This document shows, piece after piece, positions 1-13,922 of a DNA stretch of 64,000 nt. The translations under genes and the position numbers were made by a program. The notes under the pieces are model-generated. The model was not told the origin of the DNA. It worked only from the letters and a program-made list of their open reading frames with translations, and made no database searches. This DNA comes from Takakia lepidozioides. Taxonomy: Eukaryota; Streptophyta; Takakiopsida; Takakiales; Takakiaceae. Positions within the stretch are counted from its first letter, which is position 1. Each line of letters starts with the position of its first letter. The stretch lies in contig CM060731.1 in the NCBI GenBank assembly GCA_030704615.1, positions 91,802,756-91,866,755 on the forward strand. The letters run 5' to 3'.

Positions 1-478
1 ATTGGACGCTGGGGTGGGGAGGATTTGACAGGGGCCCCGCCGAAGGAGCCCAGGTTGCCTGAATCCAGCGAAAGTACTGTTAGATCACACGCGTCCATTA
101 AGTTCTTACATTATTCCTGTTATCTTCCTTTGAGGATGAATATATCCAAGCGTCCTTCACTCTGAACTCCACCTGTTGCACATTTTCAATGCGTAGCAGT
201 TGTACATGGGTTGTTCATACGGAAGTGTATGTCAGTACGCCTGTGCATGTGCAAGTTTGATGTGAGAACCTGCAAAACGGTAGACATTGCCTGAAATTGT
301 GGAGCTGAAAATGGAAATGAAATTGCAGTACCGGTAATGCTGTCAGCCACATGCTTCCTTTGCCCAATCCACCTGAAGTTCAAAATGGAAAGAAGGCACA
401 TCCAGCAGCTGCCCAACCATCTGACCGTCTCATTCACTCCTTGCAGACGCAAACATGCCCTAGTTCAGTATATGGACA

Positions 479-1546
479 ATAGGGATTCCAGGAATATGGT
501 GCCTTACCTGAGGTCCTTCAGCCGGTGTACAACCTCTTCCTACTCCTGGTGGGGAGACGGCACGGATGGGAGATTGTCTGTGTAGCCATGCCTCTCCAGA
601 AAGTCTTTGTACCGTGCAAGTGACTTTCCATTCCCATCATCCACAGTAGTCATAACTGGGTCTTCACCAGGGTACTAAAGACCCTCCTCCATCATGGCAG
701 TCAAGTCCAAAATCTTTCCCTTCGTAGCTCTCACCAATGCAAGAAGATGTTGTTGTAGGAATTTGCTGGTATCTGTCAGTTGAAGAATACTTTCCCACTC
801 TGTAGAGATAAGGGCAAGTAGGTTGGGCAATGGACTTGTACCAGCGGATGTTTTGTGAGCCATAGAAGGGGAGATCAGACCTGGGGGAGTTTGTGAAGAC
901 GAAGGGATGGAAGAGGGGGACTGATGGGCAGCTAGCAAGTTGTGGAGGCCACCTTTACATGTGCCCAACAGGGATCCGCACAACTTTGCAATCAGCCCGT
1001 CTCCACATGGGGGTGGAGCATCTTCAAAACCTTTGCCTGGTGTGCACACATATTTCATTTCTGGGCCCAATGAAAATCACAACAACCCCACTTAGAATCC
1101 GGATTGTGGACAGTATATGTCATACCCAAATGGCGGTGGCATTCAACTGTTGCAATGCCTCCGGGTGTGTCAGACAGGTGCACATTCGCATCTGGAATGT
1201 CGTTGGCAAACAAAATAGAAGTACAAACAAATCCCTCCTGCCGCTTGTTTTGGATGAACCCATAAGCCTTCGCATGTGACATGTACCAGTAATGGGTTAG
1301 CACATCACCTAGCAGTTCAGAGATGAGCCAATCCACCCGCCTACTACCGAGGACGCTTTTGGTGCTCTTCAATTGCGCTTTCAGGTTCCCGTGGTATGCT
1401 TTTATGGCAGCATTAGTGTCTTGAGAGGCATGAGGTATGTTCCGGGATCCCTTCATCCACATTTTGGCTTTTGGAAGCCACTCTGTCTCTATGTAGGTGC
1501 AGAATTTTGTTTGATTGCAAACTACCATATCTCCATTGCCGAACAT
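479..1546 (-). pseudogene. Decayed SWIM-type (MULE/FAR1-like) transposase fragment
   Basis: The minus strand reads a 163-residue frame from 1546 that ends in a SWIM-like zinc-finger region (WGCCDFHWAQK, then NMCAHQAK). Only one in-frame TGA, at about 1052-1054, separates the two halves. The SWIM pattern normally needs a final CxH, which survives here as CAH. Further downstream on the same strand comes a leucine-rich stretch (LLALVRATKGKILDLTAMM) and then a coding-like tail around 510-665 (SLARYKDFLERHGY). SWIM fingers near the C-terminus are typical of Mutator-like and FAR1-type transposases. The upstream catalytic part is not found next to it, because the frame opens directly after the AT-rich block at 1547-2640. 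I read this as the C-terminal third of an old transposase. The family is moderately sure; the exact element is unknown. Confidence 0.45.
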
Positions 1547-2640
1547 TAATCATGCATTTGTCTCCTCATCACTTGACAATTGCTCCAAATCAACACAAAT
1601 TATCTCAATGTGTAGGAGCAATGCTTGTCACTTACAATAATGCTCCCAAGCAACCCGCCTTGGATCCCACTCTCACGCCATATGCCTCCTTTGGGGTCTT
1701 GCACCAATCCATCATCTATGTGCTCCCCTTGGTCATTTGAATGCATGTTCCATGACCCACTTGGCCTATGTGTTGTTCTCCTTCATTGTAACATGAATCA
1801 ACACCTCTCCACTTTACACACAAAATGGATCAAGGCCTTCACCTCTTGCTAGTCCAAGAGCTCCCATTCTCAAACTTGAACTTGTAAACTCAAGAGAGCA
1901 TGCTCCACATATGCACCACTTGCTTGGTCAACTATCCACCACAAAACTCACACTACCAAGAGCATGAATAGCCAAGTATTGTCTCCCCTTCTTGTCACAT
2001 TACATAGTTAGGGTGAAGCTATGCATACATTGAATGATGATCTCCCTTCAAGGGTTTCCCACCATATGTTCTCCAAGCCCTTCCAATGCCCTGAGCTTGG
2101 CTCCACACCACCATGATTGGAAGATTTCTTCACATGCTCCCTTTCAAAACCTCTTGAGCTTCTTAGTGCTCTCCAAGTGCTTGTACTTGTTCCAAGCCTA
2201 TGTAGCTCCTTGGCTTCTCTTCCACAACATCCACACTTTGAACTTGCTTAACCCTAGATTGCTAGTGAAATGAACCTAGTCCTTCCAAGTGAAATCCACT
2301 CTATCACATAAACTAAGTCAAGCCAAGGGCACCTTTGCTAAATGAATCCACCCTACAAAGCCCTCAACACATTCCCTCTCAATACCTAGAGCTATGGTGG
2401 TGAGAGAGGCTCATGGAGGCTCAACTACAACAAGATGAGCCCTCCTCAACCCTCACAAGGGGAAAACACATCCCCATGTCCCAAGTGAGGTTTGACACCT
2501 CACTTGGCATATGAGACCCCATGAAGTCCCAACACACAAAATACAAATATAAATATCCAAAATGTCCTAATTAACTAGAAGTAGGTAATTCTAGTTAACC
2601 ATGACATTGCACAAAGTCATAATTGCAAGACATAAAAGGC
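1547..2640. other. AT-rich non-coding block, possibly an LTR or solo LTR
   Basis: No credible gene is seen. The block is low in GC, has stops in all frames, and contains a short inverted motif (caagtgaggtttgacacc followed by ggtgtcaaacctcacttg-like sequence on the other strand near 2,490-2,505). Its composition differs sharply from both flanks and it abuts the opening of the broken transposase frame. That fits an inserted LTR-type sequence, but I find no clear TG...CA ends or target-site duplication. Confidence 0.25.
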
Positions 2641-2646
2641 ATAGGG

Positions 2647-3027
2647 TCATGGGCAAGTGCACCACAGCGCCCTAAACTGATGGGGATATGATATTTCCAT
2701 GTCTCCGACTGCTCGTATTCTTATCACAGAAATAATGTAATGTATTTTCTGCAATGCACGGCTCCATTTGATTTCACAATCTCCAGTGAGAGTTGCAACA
2801 TCTTTGTCCAGCTCTGCCTTTGCATGAATGAGGTCTGGCCTATTGCCAAATAGGAGAGATCCAACACTTAGCAGGGCATGGGCCGACGTTCGAACATACC
2901 TATGCCGAGCTTCACTGCCTATGAGAACTTGAAACATGGTTGGCAAACAACTGTCGAACACGGTTGAAACATGCAAGAGAACGTCGATCTGGGTCATCCA
3001 CACGATGCGAATCAATCTCATGATCAT
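2647..3027 (-). CDS. Hypothetical ORF fragment, unrecognised
   Basis: A 126-residue minus-strand frame with an even composition and no low-complexity runs. I recognise no motif. It sits just upstream, in its own reading direction, of the AT-rich block and of the SWIM transposase remnant, so it may be another piece of that element. It may equally be a chance frame. Confidence 0.2.
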   Translation of the reverse strand: MIMRLIRIVWMTQIDVLLHVSTVFDSCLPTMFQVLIGSEARHRYVRTSAHALLSVGSLLFGNRPDLIHAKAELDKDVATLTGDCEIKWSRALQKIHYIISVIRIRAVGDMEISYPHQFRALWCTCP

Positions 3028-3082
3028 TGGGCATGCACGGGCGGGTCGTTTGTGTCTGCACCTCGCCAGACGTAGCTACGGC

Positions 3083-4231
3083 GTGAGCCTAGCCGCGTGA
3101 GCCCAGGAGCTCGGCTCACGCTTTGCCCTCTAAGTGTGAGCCCAGGGTTTAGAGGAGGGAGAAGCAAGTCCTATAACCGAGGACAGGGTTTAGAGGGGGT
3201 CCTATTACCGTGGAAGCGAATATTTTGGAAGAAGAGGTGAACACGGCAAAACTTCCAAACACGGAAACACGGCAATATTGAGTCCCAAGCACGACGATCC
3301 CGATTCCCCCAGCCCTACTTCATCAACCCCAAGCACTCCCACCCCAAGCACTTCACGCAGCTGGTCCCACCCTCCACCAACCCCAAGCGCTCCACCTTGA
3401 AGACGAGCCCCAAGCCGCAATCCCACCTGGCCCCACTCTCACCAAGCTTTAACCTTCTCTGGTCACTGTTCCTATAAGTATACTCCTGCAGCAGCCACAC
3501 CCACTAGTGAGTTGCTTTTCAACCCACCGACAATAGTAGAACTATCTAGAAAGTAAAACTCTCTAGAATGTCAACTAGTGAACTAGGAAAGATGGCTATA
3601 CCAACTCTGGCCCGCGAGTAGCGGGTTTAACGGGTTCTGGACCTAGCTGGCGGGTCCGGGTCCGGTTCCGGGTTCATTTTAAAAATGAACCCGGGTCAGG
3701 GTCCGAGTTTTTGGTGATGGCACGGGTCCGGATCCGGACCCTAACCAGGGTTTTTTTTAGGGATTTTGAATTTTTTTGCCCCCCCCCCCCCTCCTTGCGG
3801 AGATTTCACGATGATCATCGACGACATCTACCCAAATGCCGGGGAATATATATATAATTTTTTGAATTCTCATGTGCCGGACGTCCGCTTAATTCCCAGC
3901 CCTGTTTCCCTCCACGAACATGGCAGTTCGCTAAGGGTTAAGGTTAGGGTTGGTTTGGGGTTACGATTTGCAGTGTTTCCCCGGTTTGCCGTGTTTGCCG
4001 TGTTTCCGCGGTAATGTCGTTAGCTTAATTCCCAGCCTGTTTCCCTGCACAAACATGGCAGTTCGCTAAGGGTTAGGTTTAGGGTTTGCCATGTTTGCCG
4101 TGTTTTCGCAGTAATGGGTGATCATCCGCGGAAATACACCCTGCATCTTCCTCCATCCTCGTGCCACGTGGACTGGGCTCACGTCAGGCTCTTGGGCTCA
4201 CATGCTGCTGGGCTCGCATGGCTAGGCTCAC
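3083..4231. mobile_element. Fold-back or MITE-like element with inverted termini
   Basis: The 12-mer gtgagcctagcc at 3083-3094 is repeated in perfect reverse complement at 4220-4231. The similarity continues inward in a looser form, with several gtgagccca units on the left and tgggctcac units on the right. The interior has no credible gene. It holds a 27-bp near-perfect palindrome at 3668-3694 (13-bp arms starting ccgggttc around one central base) and a tandem repeat with telomere-like bases at about 3,891-4,114. Inverted ends with a non-coding interior suggest a non-autonomous DNA transposon. No target-site duplication is evident. Confidence 0.4.
3891..4114. repeat. Imperfect tandem repeat with telomere-like bases
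   Basis: Two copies of a roughly 135-bp unit. Each starts near ttcccagcc and tgtttccct, contains catggcagttcgctaaggg, and then runs into ttagggtt/ggtttaggg-like bases and gccgtgtttgccgtgttt. The motif ccgtgtttcc also occurs in reverse complement at about 3,238-3,275. The telomere-like bases are too short and irregular to be a telomeric tract. Confidence 0.5.
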
Positions 4232-4242
4232 ACTCTAGCATT

Positions 4243-5754
4243 CCCCCACCTCGCCTACCCACCGCCAACACGTTCATGAGATAGTCTCATTCTTCCTTTG
4301 AATGAGTCCAGCGAGCAATGTTCAAACAATCAATACGCTCAGTGATGAGTATCATCCATAGAGGAGACCAACCCTATTGTTTTTTGTCTTTCTCATGGTA
4401 CCTCCTCTCTTCCCAGGCCTCCAATTTCATTTTCACAAAGGTCTCCCTCAATTCTCTTGATTGTTCTTGTGCTGCAACAAATTATCCATGTCAAGCACAT
4501 ACGAATGGTACTGCAGTAGACTTGAAACCTCGCCATGCAAAGCGGACATGCTCATCTGTTTCCCGAAGAATGCTGACATGGTCTTCATGACTGCTGCAGA
4601 TTCATCCCAGGCTGGGGCATTAGCTTGCAAGCATGACATGTGCAATCAACAGATGTATGTATCAATGAATTACATGACAGACGGTGAACCAACATATGAA
4701 ATACATGACAAACGGTGAATCAACATATGAAATACATGATAGGCAGGGAGAATGTCAGGTAAATGTTGGCCAAATAGCAAAGGAGGAGGGTCAGGGAACG
4801 ACATGTGAGGTTACTGTCGAATGGTCATTTGGATGCAAGAGCTCCTCTCCATGGTCGTCGCAGACTCTGTCTAAGTTCCTAAGTGTTGTATCAATGATTC
4901 CCAATGGCGCACACTAGAAAAGGCCAGGGAGTTTAATGCGAGCCCTTCGGTCCTGCCTGCGTGCCCCCCCCCCCCCCCCTCCGGCTCCCGCGCGGCTCGT
5001 GCACTCATAGACAACCATACACTTCGTTGATCTTCCATTGTGCAACACACATGACCTCTAGGCATCTGGAGCACAAGTGCTTAGCACGAGTTATATTTAA
5101 TATCATAGCTGGGAGACCCATTGGCACACTGGCAGCAGTTCATCACTCAGTGATGTGATTGCGAGAAGGAAGGATACTATTGGGGTGGAAATTATGCCAC
5201 TTTCAGGTGTTTGCAATGTGAATGAAATGTTGTTGGTGGCCTGCAAAGCCTGCAATGTAGGCATGTGTTGCATGCATGTAGGAAGCTGAAAAAGAATACC
5301 ATAGTGAGCAGTAACATACATAACATTCCAATTTTGAAAGAATGCTAATGCATGTGATGTAAACGAAAGGGAACATTAATCATATGCTGGCCCCTGTTGA
5401 ATTTGGCATTGTCGCCGGGGGTGTGGGCCTGATATTGGTCCTTGGGCACCTTGAATTGCATTGTCAATGATCATCAATCTGAACAGCATGTTGAAATGTT
5501 TGGAAATGGTAGGACCCCAATATCGACATGGGGTGTTTGTGGCTATGTGAAGCTATGTTGTTGGAGATTACAGTATGATAAATGCATTTCTGATAGTAAT
5601 TAGCAGTACTCACTAGGCAATCTCCCAGTTTTGGGAAGCAAAGGACAAGAAAGAGCGAACAGCAAGGAAGACAAGCTTCATTTCCCATGGATTTGTACAC
5701 CCACCGAAATGGCAGGACAGAAGGCTTGAAAGCCCCACAATTAACAAATATGAC
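4243..5754. other. No convincing gene; short tandem repeat inside
   Basis: Short frames on both strands show no recognisable motif. A 31-bp unit containing aacatatgaaatacatga is repeated about 2.5 times at roughly 4,665-4,740. A run of 14 C lies at about 4,966-4,979. I see nothing else that can be supported. Confidence 0.3.
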
Positions 5755-6045
5755 TTTGTGTAGGAGGAGGGTAGTACACTAAAGCGCTCGAGTTTGCAGC
5801 CATGGGAGATATGCACAGAAGATTGCGAGCACGGCATTGGGGCAAGCGCCCTGGGAGACACGGGGATGCAGCGAGGCAAAGCAATGCAGCGCTGATATTT
5901 CTAAGTGAGGAAGCATTTTCACGAATTCGGCGAGCCTACACTCCCAAAAATCCAATGTCAAAGTTTTCATGAACATGGTCTCCGAAATGCGGCCCCTGGA
6001 CTTTGCTCAATAACTGCCAACGGTATGACCCCATCTGTGGTATCA
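5755..6045 (-). pseudogene. 5' end fragment of a family-T transposase, inverted
   Basis: This stretch resembles 57,550-57,810, which is the first coding segment and upstream flank of the open T transposase. Shared words on the plus strand include agtacact, gccatgggagat, gcggcccctgg and caataactgccaacggtatg. On the minus strand it reads a decayed version of the same N-terminal peptide. It therefore points left, while the larger T copy that starts about 130 bp further on points right. This is a rearranged or second copy rather than the promoter of its neighbour. Confidence 0.55.
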
Positions 6046-6576
6046 AGACCGGCAGATAGCGTAACGACACTGGAAGGTCAACTTTAGCACGGGGGATCTC
6101 CCGTCCTAGTTAACTGACCTTGATGATATGTGCAGGATTTCATTGTCGGAGCTTAAACTATTTTCGATGTGAAAAGCGACAAGGAGGCAATGCCACTTGT
6201 GTTCACCTCTGATCAGACCTGGAATCACTGGGCAAGAGTGTTTTCAAAATGGGAGAAAGGCGACCTCATTGACCCCAAAGGAAACATCCCAAAGAAGGAG
6301 CAACAGACACTCAAAAAATCTAGCTTGGCTCGACTGCAGGGGTTGGACGACAACTAGATGGCAAGTTTGCCACCATGATACTTAGAAACAAAGTGTCAAT
6401 CCGTCATGTCATGAGTATGGAGGATTATTGCAAGTACAAGAAGTTGTGAGGCACATAATTGATGACATCATGATTGCTTTGGATATAAGGAGCCGACGAA
6501 GGACAACCAAAATCCATACATGTAAGGACTGAGTGGCGGACCATCAGACATAAGTACGAAATCAACAAATCCTAGT
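6046..6576 (+). other. Short coding-like remnant, unrecognised
   Basis: A 62-residue plus-strand frame (6169-6357) is hydrophilic and coding-like (TWNHWARVFSKWEKGDL). It continues loosely after a stop as far as about 6,450 (RHVMSMEDYCKYKKL). I do not recognise it. It lies between the inverted T fragment and the forward T copy and could be part of another insertion. Confidence 0.2.
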
Positions 6577-9500
6577 TTGTGCATTTTAAGCAAGCTCTTG
6601 GGGACACCTATCTTTGATGCGAAACTGAAGGCTACCTCGGGAGTATTCCTGGAGGAGGAAAGGAAGGATTCAAGTGGAGTTGTTGTCGAAATTATTGTTG
6701 CGCTCCATGATGATTTTGGCAACAACAGGGAATGGCGAGTTCCACCATTGGACATCGTCATATATAGGGCTATTGGGGAACCCATGCCGCCAAATGCGGT
6801 TTCTCTCCAACCGCCTTCCACAAAAGAATCTGCGAATCTGAGAGTTGGAACCTCAAAGAGAGAGTTCTGCAACGAATTTAATCCAGAGCCTCCGCCATCA
6901 ATGAAGATGAGCGAGAACCAGGTTGTTCACAACCTGTTGGACGAAGCTGAGGTCATGGAAGTTCCAAGATCATCCTGGAGATCAGGCAAGTCCGAAATGG
7001 ACATCAGCGGAGGTAGGAGTCATAGTCCCTGTACGAGCTCAGCAACTCGATCCATTTTTGATATTCTGCGAGGGCTGCACACGGAGGGACACCGCTTCGA
7101 GCTGGCTGCGCTGGACTACAGCAAGTTCACAATCAAATCCGTGATACATCTTACCCCAGACGTCGACGACAATTTTAATTTTGAGTTCCCTCCTCTGTCG
7201 GACAATTCCAGAGCGTCCGGAATGTTGACAGATATGGATAGGAAACATGATGGTCACCCTTGGTGCGTCACAAGAACCACCAGCATGAAGATTCCCGATG
7301 GTGTGCGGGTGCGCTACCATCTATGTGCCTACGCGATGCGGTGTTTCTCCGCGACGTGTTTCCACTATAAATCCAAAGGTCACAGGAACGAGACGGATTG
7401 GACAGGCATAGCTCCTCAACCATTTCAAGCTCAGAAAAGGTTCCAAACTCCACATTTAAGTGCGCGCATTGCAAAGAACCACCCGTTTGCATGTCTGTTT
7501 GTAATGCCCAGCAGTACTGTGTATGTAGCATTTTGTCAGACCTCACACGAGCTTGCATACACATTGGTGTGCACTGTCACAAATTGGCGAGGTGGAACTC
7601 GCGGGAGGCTGCCCAAGAAGCAGAGCAGCTCATTCAAGAGGAGGTGAAGTTGAGACCTGGTGCCAAACCGAAACAGATACAGCGGCCGCCCATAAGATGA
7701 CATTGGGCAGTATAATGTCAGAAGATGGCTCCGACAAAGTTCCTCACGATGAGAATGAAATGGACTTGCTGGAATCGGTGTCCCACGTTTGTTCCCCGAA
7801 TGTCCAAAATCACATTGTCTCCTGCAAACAGAAAATTGGGCGAGGCTCGGATATGCAGTTCATTCTGGAGATCAAGCGACGATGTGGATATGACTTCATT
7901 CATGGAAGTCGGTTTCTAGGACAAGGGAGTGAGGCAAATCGTTGTTTCATATTCAAATGTCAACGTGTGGTCCTTGCAGCGGCGTGGATTGAACTTTTTA
8001 GTTGAGGCTTTGAGGGTCGTTGTCGTGGGGACATGTGTGGAAATTTGAGTGGCCTGTGAGTTCGACACGACATCTAGGCTATCAGCCACCACTCCGCATT
8101 TGGGCGCTCAATGACCATGCATTGGTTCTCATGTCTATCCACCTGTGTAACATTTAATTTCACATTTAAAGACCATTCCTTCCAAAGCAACTGCTACAAT
8201 TGTGTGCAAATACTTCTTACATCCACCCCGGAAGCACCACCCCAATAGACTCTACACTCTGAAGCAACATCGGACTCTGGACTGTGTACTCTGAAGCAAC
8301 ATTGACAGATGACCTCCCATGCCATGGGCTCCCTGGATGCAGAGTTCTTCACCGAGGATCACCCAGTCCTTTTTTTGTACGAAGTGGATGATGATGGTTT
8401 TGCTGTGGTGCAGGAACATGTGCTCGCAACGCAGTTTCGGCTGGAGAATCGCACTCTTTTCCTCGAGAGGGAAGTGTACGATGCCAACGGAAATCTACTC
8501 TAGTACGCGTTCCAAAAACCTCGGAGACTGCACATACCACACAATGGAGAGTGCCTCCAGGCCGATACAGGGTGTTGAGTGCTCCTCGTCGACAATCTGC
8601 AGGATCGTTTCTTACTCCTAGAACTGCAGCTTCAGTGGCCCAGGAGAAAACTCACGTGGTTGTTAAGAAGGAGTCAACTAGCGTTAACACAGTCATGGAG
8701 CTTTCCGACTCCTCCTCCGAGGACGCATGTGAAATACCACCTGTGGATCAGCCATCTCTAGTTGTGGAAGCAGATGTAGAGGAGATCTCCGGTGTCATTC
8801 CCAAACTGAAAGCCATGTGTGACATGCAATCAGAGGACACCGAATCACAGCAGCTCATGTGGGAAGCTCTGATTCGCGTAATGAACTCCAATGTGTGGCA
8901 TCTCCAAATTTTGTTGGATTCATGGCCGACAGTGCTCAAGCAAACTTCAACGCTGTTCGCATCGTGTTCGGGACGGGAGATCCAAAAGTGCCAATGCCTG
9001 GAAGAGAACGTACTTGTCTTTTCGATTGGACACAATCCCTGGACAAACACACAAAGACAGACATCAAACCGGACATGCAGAGTATGCACCGTCAATTGTG
9101 CAAACAGTACAAAGATGCCAAAACTATGGGGGAAGCGAATACATTGTTTCAGACAATTCGTGCTTGGTGGTATTCATCTGGAGCGGCATTGGAAGACAGC
9201 ATGAGGGCACTGGAAGACCGGTTCGCATTTTGGCACTTCCGTTACCGACAGTGGGGAGCGGCCATGACAACGGTATGTGATTTACATTCTTCTTCCTTTC
9301 GGTGCTTCCGAGGTCTTTCAGTCTCCCAATCCTCAAATCTGAAATGTGTTTTTCCACTTTGCAGCACTGTCCATTGAGGAGATGGCGGACATGCCTTCTT
9401 GCAATCTAGCGGAGACAGTGCACAATGCCTGGTTGCAGCAGTCCGGAAAAAGGGGAAGAGATTTGTATGCGGCCACGGCCGCTGACCTGACCCGTGCTCT

Positions 9501-10080
9501 CCAGCAACAACCAGATACATGTCATTCTTGAGGGGTGGCGTTGGTGGCAAAGGCCCCGACAAGAACAAGTTGATGTTGCGGGCGGCAAGAAGATCGGAGG
9601 ATCCCAGCAAAATAGCAAGGGCAGTGAGCATATGTGCGTATGGCACCCCTCTCGTGTCTAGAGTTCCCCATCTGGAAGGCAAAGAGAGATTCGGGTTTTG
9701 CAAATGAAAATTGGACACCCCCCCTGGATCGGATGCAAATTCCCATAGGGCGGAGAGGGTCAACTTCTCCACGCCACGTGTTGCCTTGAATCAGAGATTG
9801 AATTGCGGAACATCCACAGGGGAGGGCCATTCAGCCCCATGCCAGACCCCAACATCAAGCATTGTTACTGCAATGGTTGAAGAACAAAACATGGTGCCGG
9901 ATGTGATGGAGTCCATATGCTTGGATGAGGTTTGGCATATAGAATGCACAGGTGCGGGATCTCGCATGAAATGCGTGGCGATCAGGGCCACCAATCATGA
10001 AAAGTGCGCGTCTTTAATATCCAAAGGCAAAAAACGGACTTCAGCTCCTACATTCACTGGTTTGTTTCTGGCATTTGGCT
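6577..10080 (+). pseudogene. Family-T Mutator-like transposase, copy T1, decayed
   Basis: This copy aligns by eye along most of the open copy at 53,999-57,723. It begins at the segment FLEEERKDSSG with a 356-residue frame that includes SRASGMLTDMDRKHDGHPWC and the first half of the zinc-binding region. After a frameshift near 7,440 it continues with KCAHCKEPPVCMSVCNA, then RGSDMQFILE..RRCGYD, then the catalytic-core piece GFMADSAQANFNAV at about 8,910-8,960. The intron/exon-2 boundary is degraded near 9,270-9,365, followed by NLAETVHNAW and RAARRSEDPSKIA. The last recognisable piece, at 9,930-10,078, matches the KCVAIR...AP.F.G.F block. The C-terminal SWIM finger is absent: similarity stops just before the SINE at 10.14 kb. 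Frameshifts and stops make it non-functional. Confidence 0.75.
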
Positions 10081-10139
10081 AAAACAATAGTTGTAACCTT
10101 AGTGTTTTGCAAGGGTGCTTGCCCCCAACTTGAAGGCAG

Positions 10140-10235
10140 AGAGATAGATGACAAGGGTTGAACGTTTGAACCCCAGACCCTCTCGCCAATACGCGAGCGG
10201 CTTACCACTAGGCCAGAGCCCTCTTGTGTAGTTTT
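10140..10235 (-). mobile_element. tRNA-derived SINE head
   Basis: On the minus strand the sequence has a textbook RNA polymerase III A box (TGGCCTAGTGG) followed about 40 bases later by a B-box-like GGTTCAAACG. Between them is an anticodon-arm-like hairpin, CTCGC/GCGAG. The T-arm is degenerate and the anticodon loop is one base short, so this is a tRNA-derived sequence and not a working tRNA gene. SINE heads have exactly this structure. The 3' body on the minus strand would run towards 10,080, where the T1 transposase similarity breaks off. Confidence 0.55.
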
Positions 10236-12130
<1,895 letters not shown>

Positions 12131-12171
12131 GCTGTGGCAGCTATTGCGGAAGTACAGAAGAAGGGGAAAGT

Positions 12172-12267
12172 TTGGATGATGACATAGACTACCTTACCAG
12201 GTCTACGAGACTTGTCCAGTGGTATCCTGGGCACATTGCCAAAGCGGAAAGATCACTCAAGGAGCTA
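12172..12267 (+). pseudogene. Captured fragment of a DAR/RbgA-type GTPase
   Basis: The plus-strand frame reads LDDDIDYLTRSTR and then VQWYPGHIAKAERSLKE. The WYPGHM/I-x-KAxR/E motif opens the circularly permuted GTPases of the YlqF/RbgA family. The upstream acidic segment matches the plant organellar member known as DAR GTPase 3, which takes part in ribosome assembly. After this segment the frame breaks: a stop at 12,268-12,270, then out-of-frame remnants of the following KLxDVVxEV strand. None of the G motifs is present. It is the second host-gene piece in this interval. Identity is fairly sure; it is a non-functional fragment. Confidence 0.7.
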
Positions 12268-12284
12268 TAAGATCAAGCTTTGCG

Positions 12285-12751
12285 GATGTTGTGGGTGTCG
12301 TGCTTGTCCTTGTGTCGCTAGCAAGAAAGCCCTGTGTGTTTATGCTGGGAGGCGAATACACCTCTGATACAGTGTCTGCCACAGGCACTTGAGAGTGGAG
12401 CGCTGCATCCCTTAGAGAACTCCCAGAACTTCCAGAATGGTCAAACTGATGGTGAGAGTCCATAACCACGCCATTTGCAGATGCTCGTGATACACTCATC
12501 TGTTCTTTTACTCCATCTGCTCCTTGAGTCTCCTCTGTCACCTCCATGATAGCTACAACAGATCCCCTAATCACCTACACTGAAGAGCTGAGTTGACAGT
12601 CCGTGCCGGATATATCCCTTGGCTGGTTAAAGACTGTTCAATGCCTCCCAAGGGACTATGAATCTCACTGGCGAAGTCCTGTGGGGGGGAACGGCCTCGG
12701 GAACCCGTAGATAACCTGGGAACAGGTTGTAATGGCGAGAACGTTTTGGTG
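12285..12751. other. No recognised gene
   Basis: A 105-residue minus-strand frame (12,257-12,574) rich in Ser, Thr and Val is unrecognised and has no support beyond its length. It links the captured GTPase fragment to the AT repeat that truncates the next T copy. Confidence 0.2.
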
Positions 12752-12787
12752 TTAAAATTAAAATTAAAATTAAAATTAAAAAAAAAT
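12752..12787. repeat. (TTAAAA)n microsatellite
   Basis: About five tandem TTAAAA units ending in a short A run. It marks the point where the T2 transposase frame on the minus strand loses similarity to the open copy. Confidence 0.9.
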
Positions 12788-13518
12788 GTTATGTTTAAAG
12801 AGCCGCTGGTCATATCTTTGTGGAAACTCGAAGATGACATTGCCATCGACTTTGGGAGGCAGAAACGTTACCTTTCTGACTGGGAATTTGGCATAGTCGA
12901 GAGCAGCCAGCTCGGAGCGAGAACCATCGAGGTGATGTTGTCGTAGGAGCTGCACAATGGACCGGGTTGGAGTTATGCTCGAGGGCACATGCGCAGCACC
13001 TACAGAGACGTCCATGCCAGATTTGAACGACCGTGTGGAGGACATGGGTACCTCAATGCAATCATCTTCCTCGTCGGAAATGTCGAATACGTCCACACGA
13101 GAAGCTATGGAGGGTCTTGACGGTCCAAGTCGGGAATGATTATCGTTGCACACCTCTCTGTTGGCAGTGGCCGCCTGTCGGTTTCCGGACTCCTTTGTGG
13201 ATGGTGTGGGCAGCGACTGATTCGGAAAGGGAATGGGCATTCCCACAGCTCGGTACAGGATGGTGTCTGATGGGGTACGTGCCATTCGATTCCGCAACCT
13301 CTGTCGTTACCTAGCACGACAATGGTCTCGTCAACCTGTCCAGGAACATCCTTCCTTTCTTCTTCCAAATAAACTGTGCCCGGTTTGAGCTTGAATTTGG
13401 AACAAAGGTAAGTTTCAGTCACTCTGCAAAGTCCTCCCTCGTTTGGGATCCAGGCTCTCCCAAGTTGCGGAGGACAGCAAACTATAGAGTAGGAATTCGG
13501 AGCCATCGAAGACCGCAC
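12788..13518 (-). pseudogene. Family-T transposase, N-terminal fragment (T2)
   Basis: Two overlapping minus-strand frames match residues of about 70-275 of the open T copy. The order is ETYLCSKFKLKPG, YLEEERKD, a frameshift, PSDTILYRAVG, PSTKESGNRQ, SRSELAALDYAKF, and VDGNVIFEFP. Similarity ends at the TTAAAA repeat, so the zinc region, catalytic core and SWIM finger are all missing. The reading direction and position matter: the 5' end of this fragment faces the palindrome array at 13.9-15.4 kb, with gene E1 on the other side. The open T copy at 54-57.7 kb has the same arrangement with respect to E3. Confidence 0.75.
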
Positions 13519-13922
13519 GAAGTTGGCAAGTGCGAGGTTCAGTATAGCGACAGACCAAGGCTCACAGGCACCATGCGAAGTCCATCGACGATAGGAAGTC
13601 GCACATTGAAGTGGAAAGTATTATTTCAAGCTACATGCATGAAGTGGGAGGTGTGATTCCATAGCCAGTAAGTTAGACAATGATGGCCGATTCGGCGACG
13701 AAATAACATCTCCTGACAGTTTCTCCTGAGGGTGGATCCAGCAGTATTCTCGGTGCAGACAGGAACGTTCGCACTGACAAGTGCCAGTACTGTTAGTTAA
13801 AACGGTCAGACAACCAAGTTGTGCTCATCAAGACTGGCCGCAATTGTGTTGTTTCGGAACAATGCAACCCATTCAGGTTCCATATTTCCCGTCCCGAGTG
13901 ATTCTTTCGATTGCTGGTGGAC

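Noticed and set aside
10165-10235. Functional tRNA gene on the minus strand
   Set aside because: A and B boxes are present, but the T-arm does not pair properly and the anticodon loop is short, so a SINE head is more likely.
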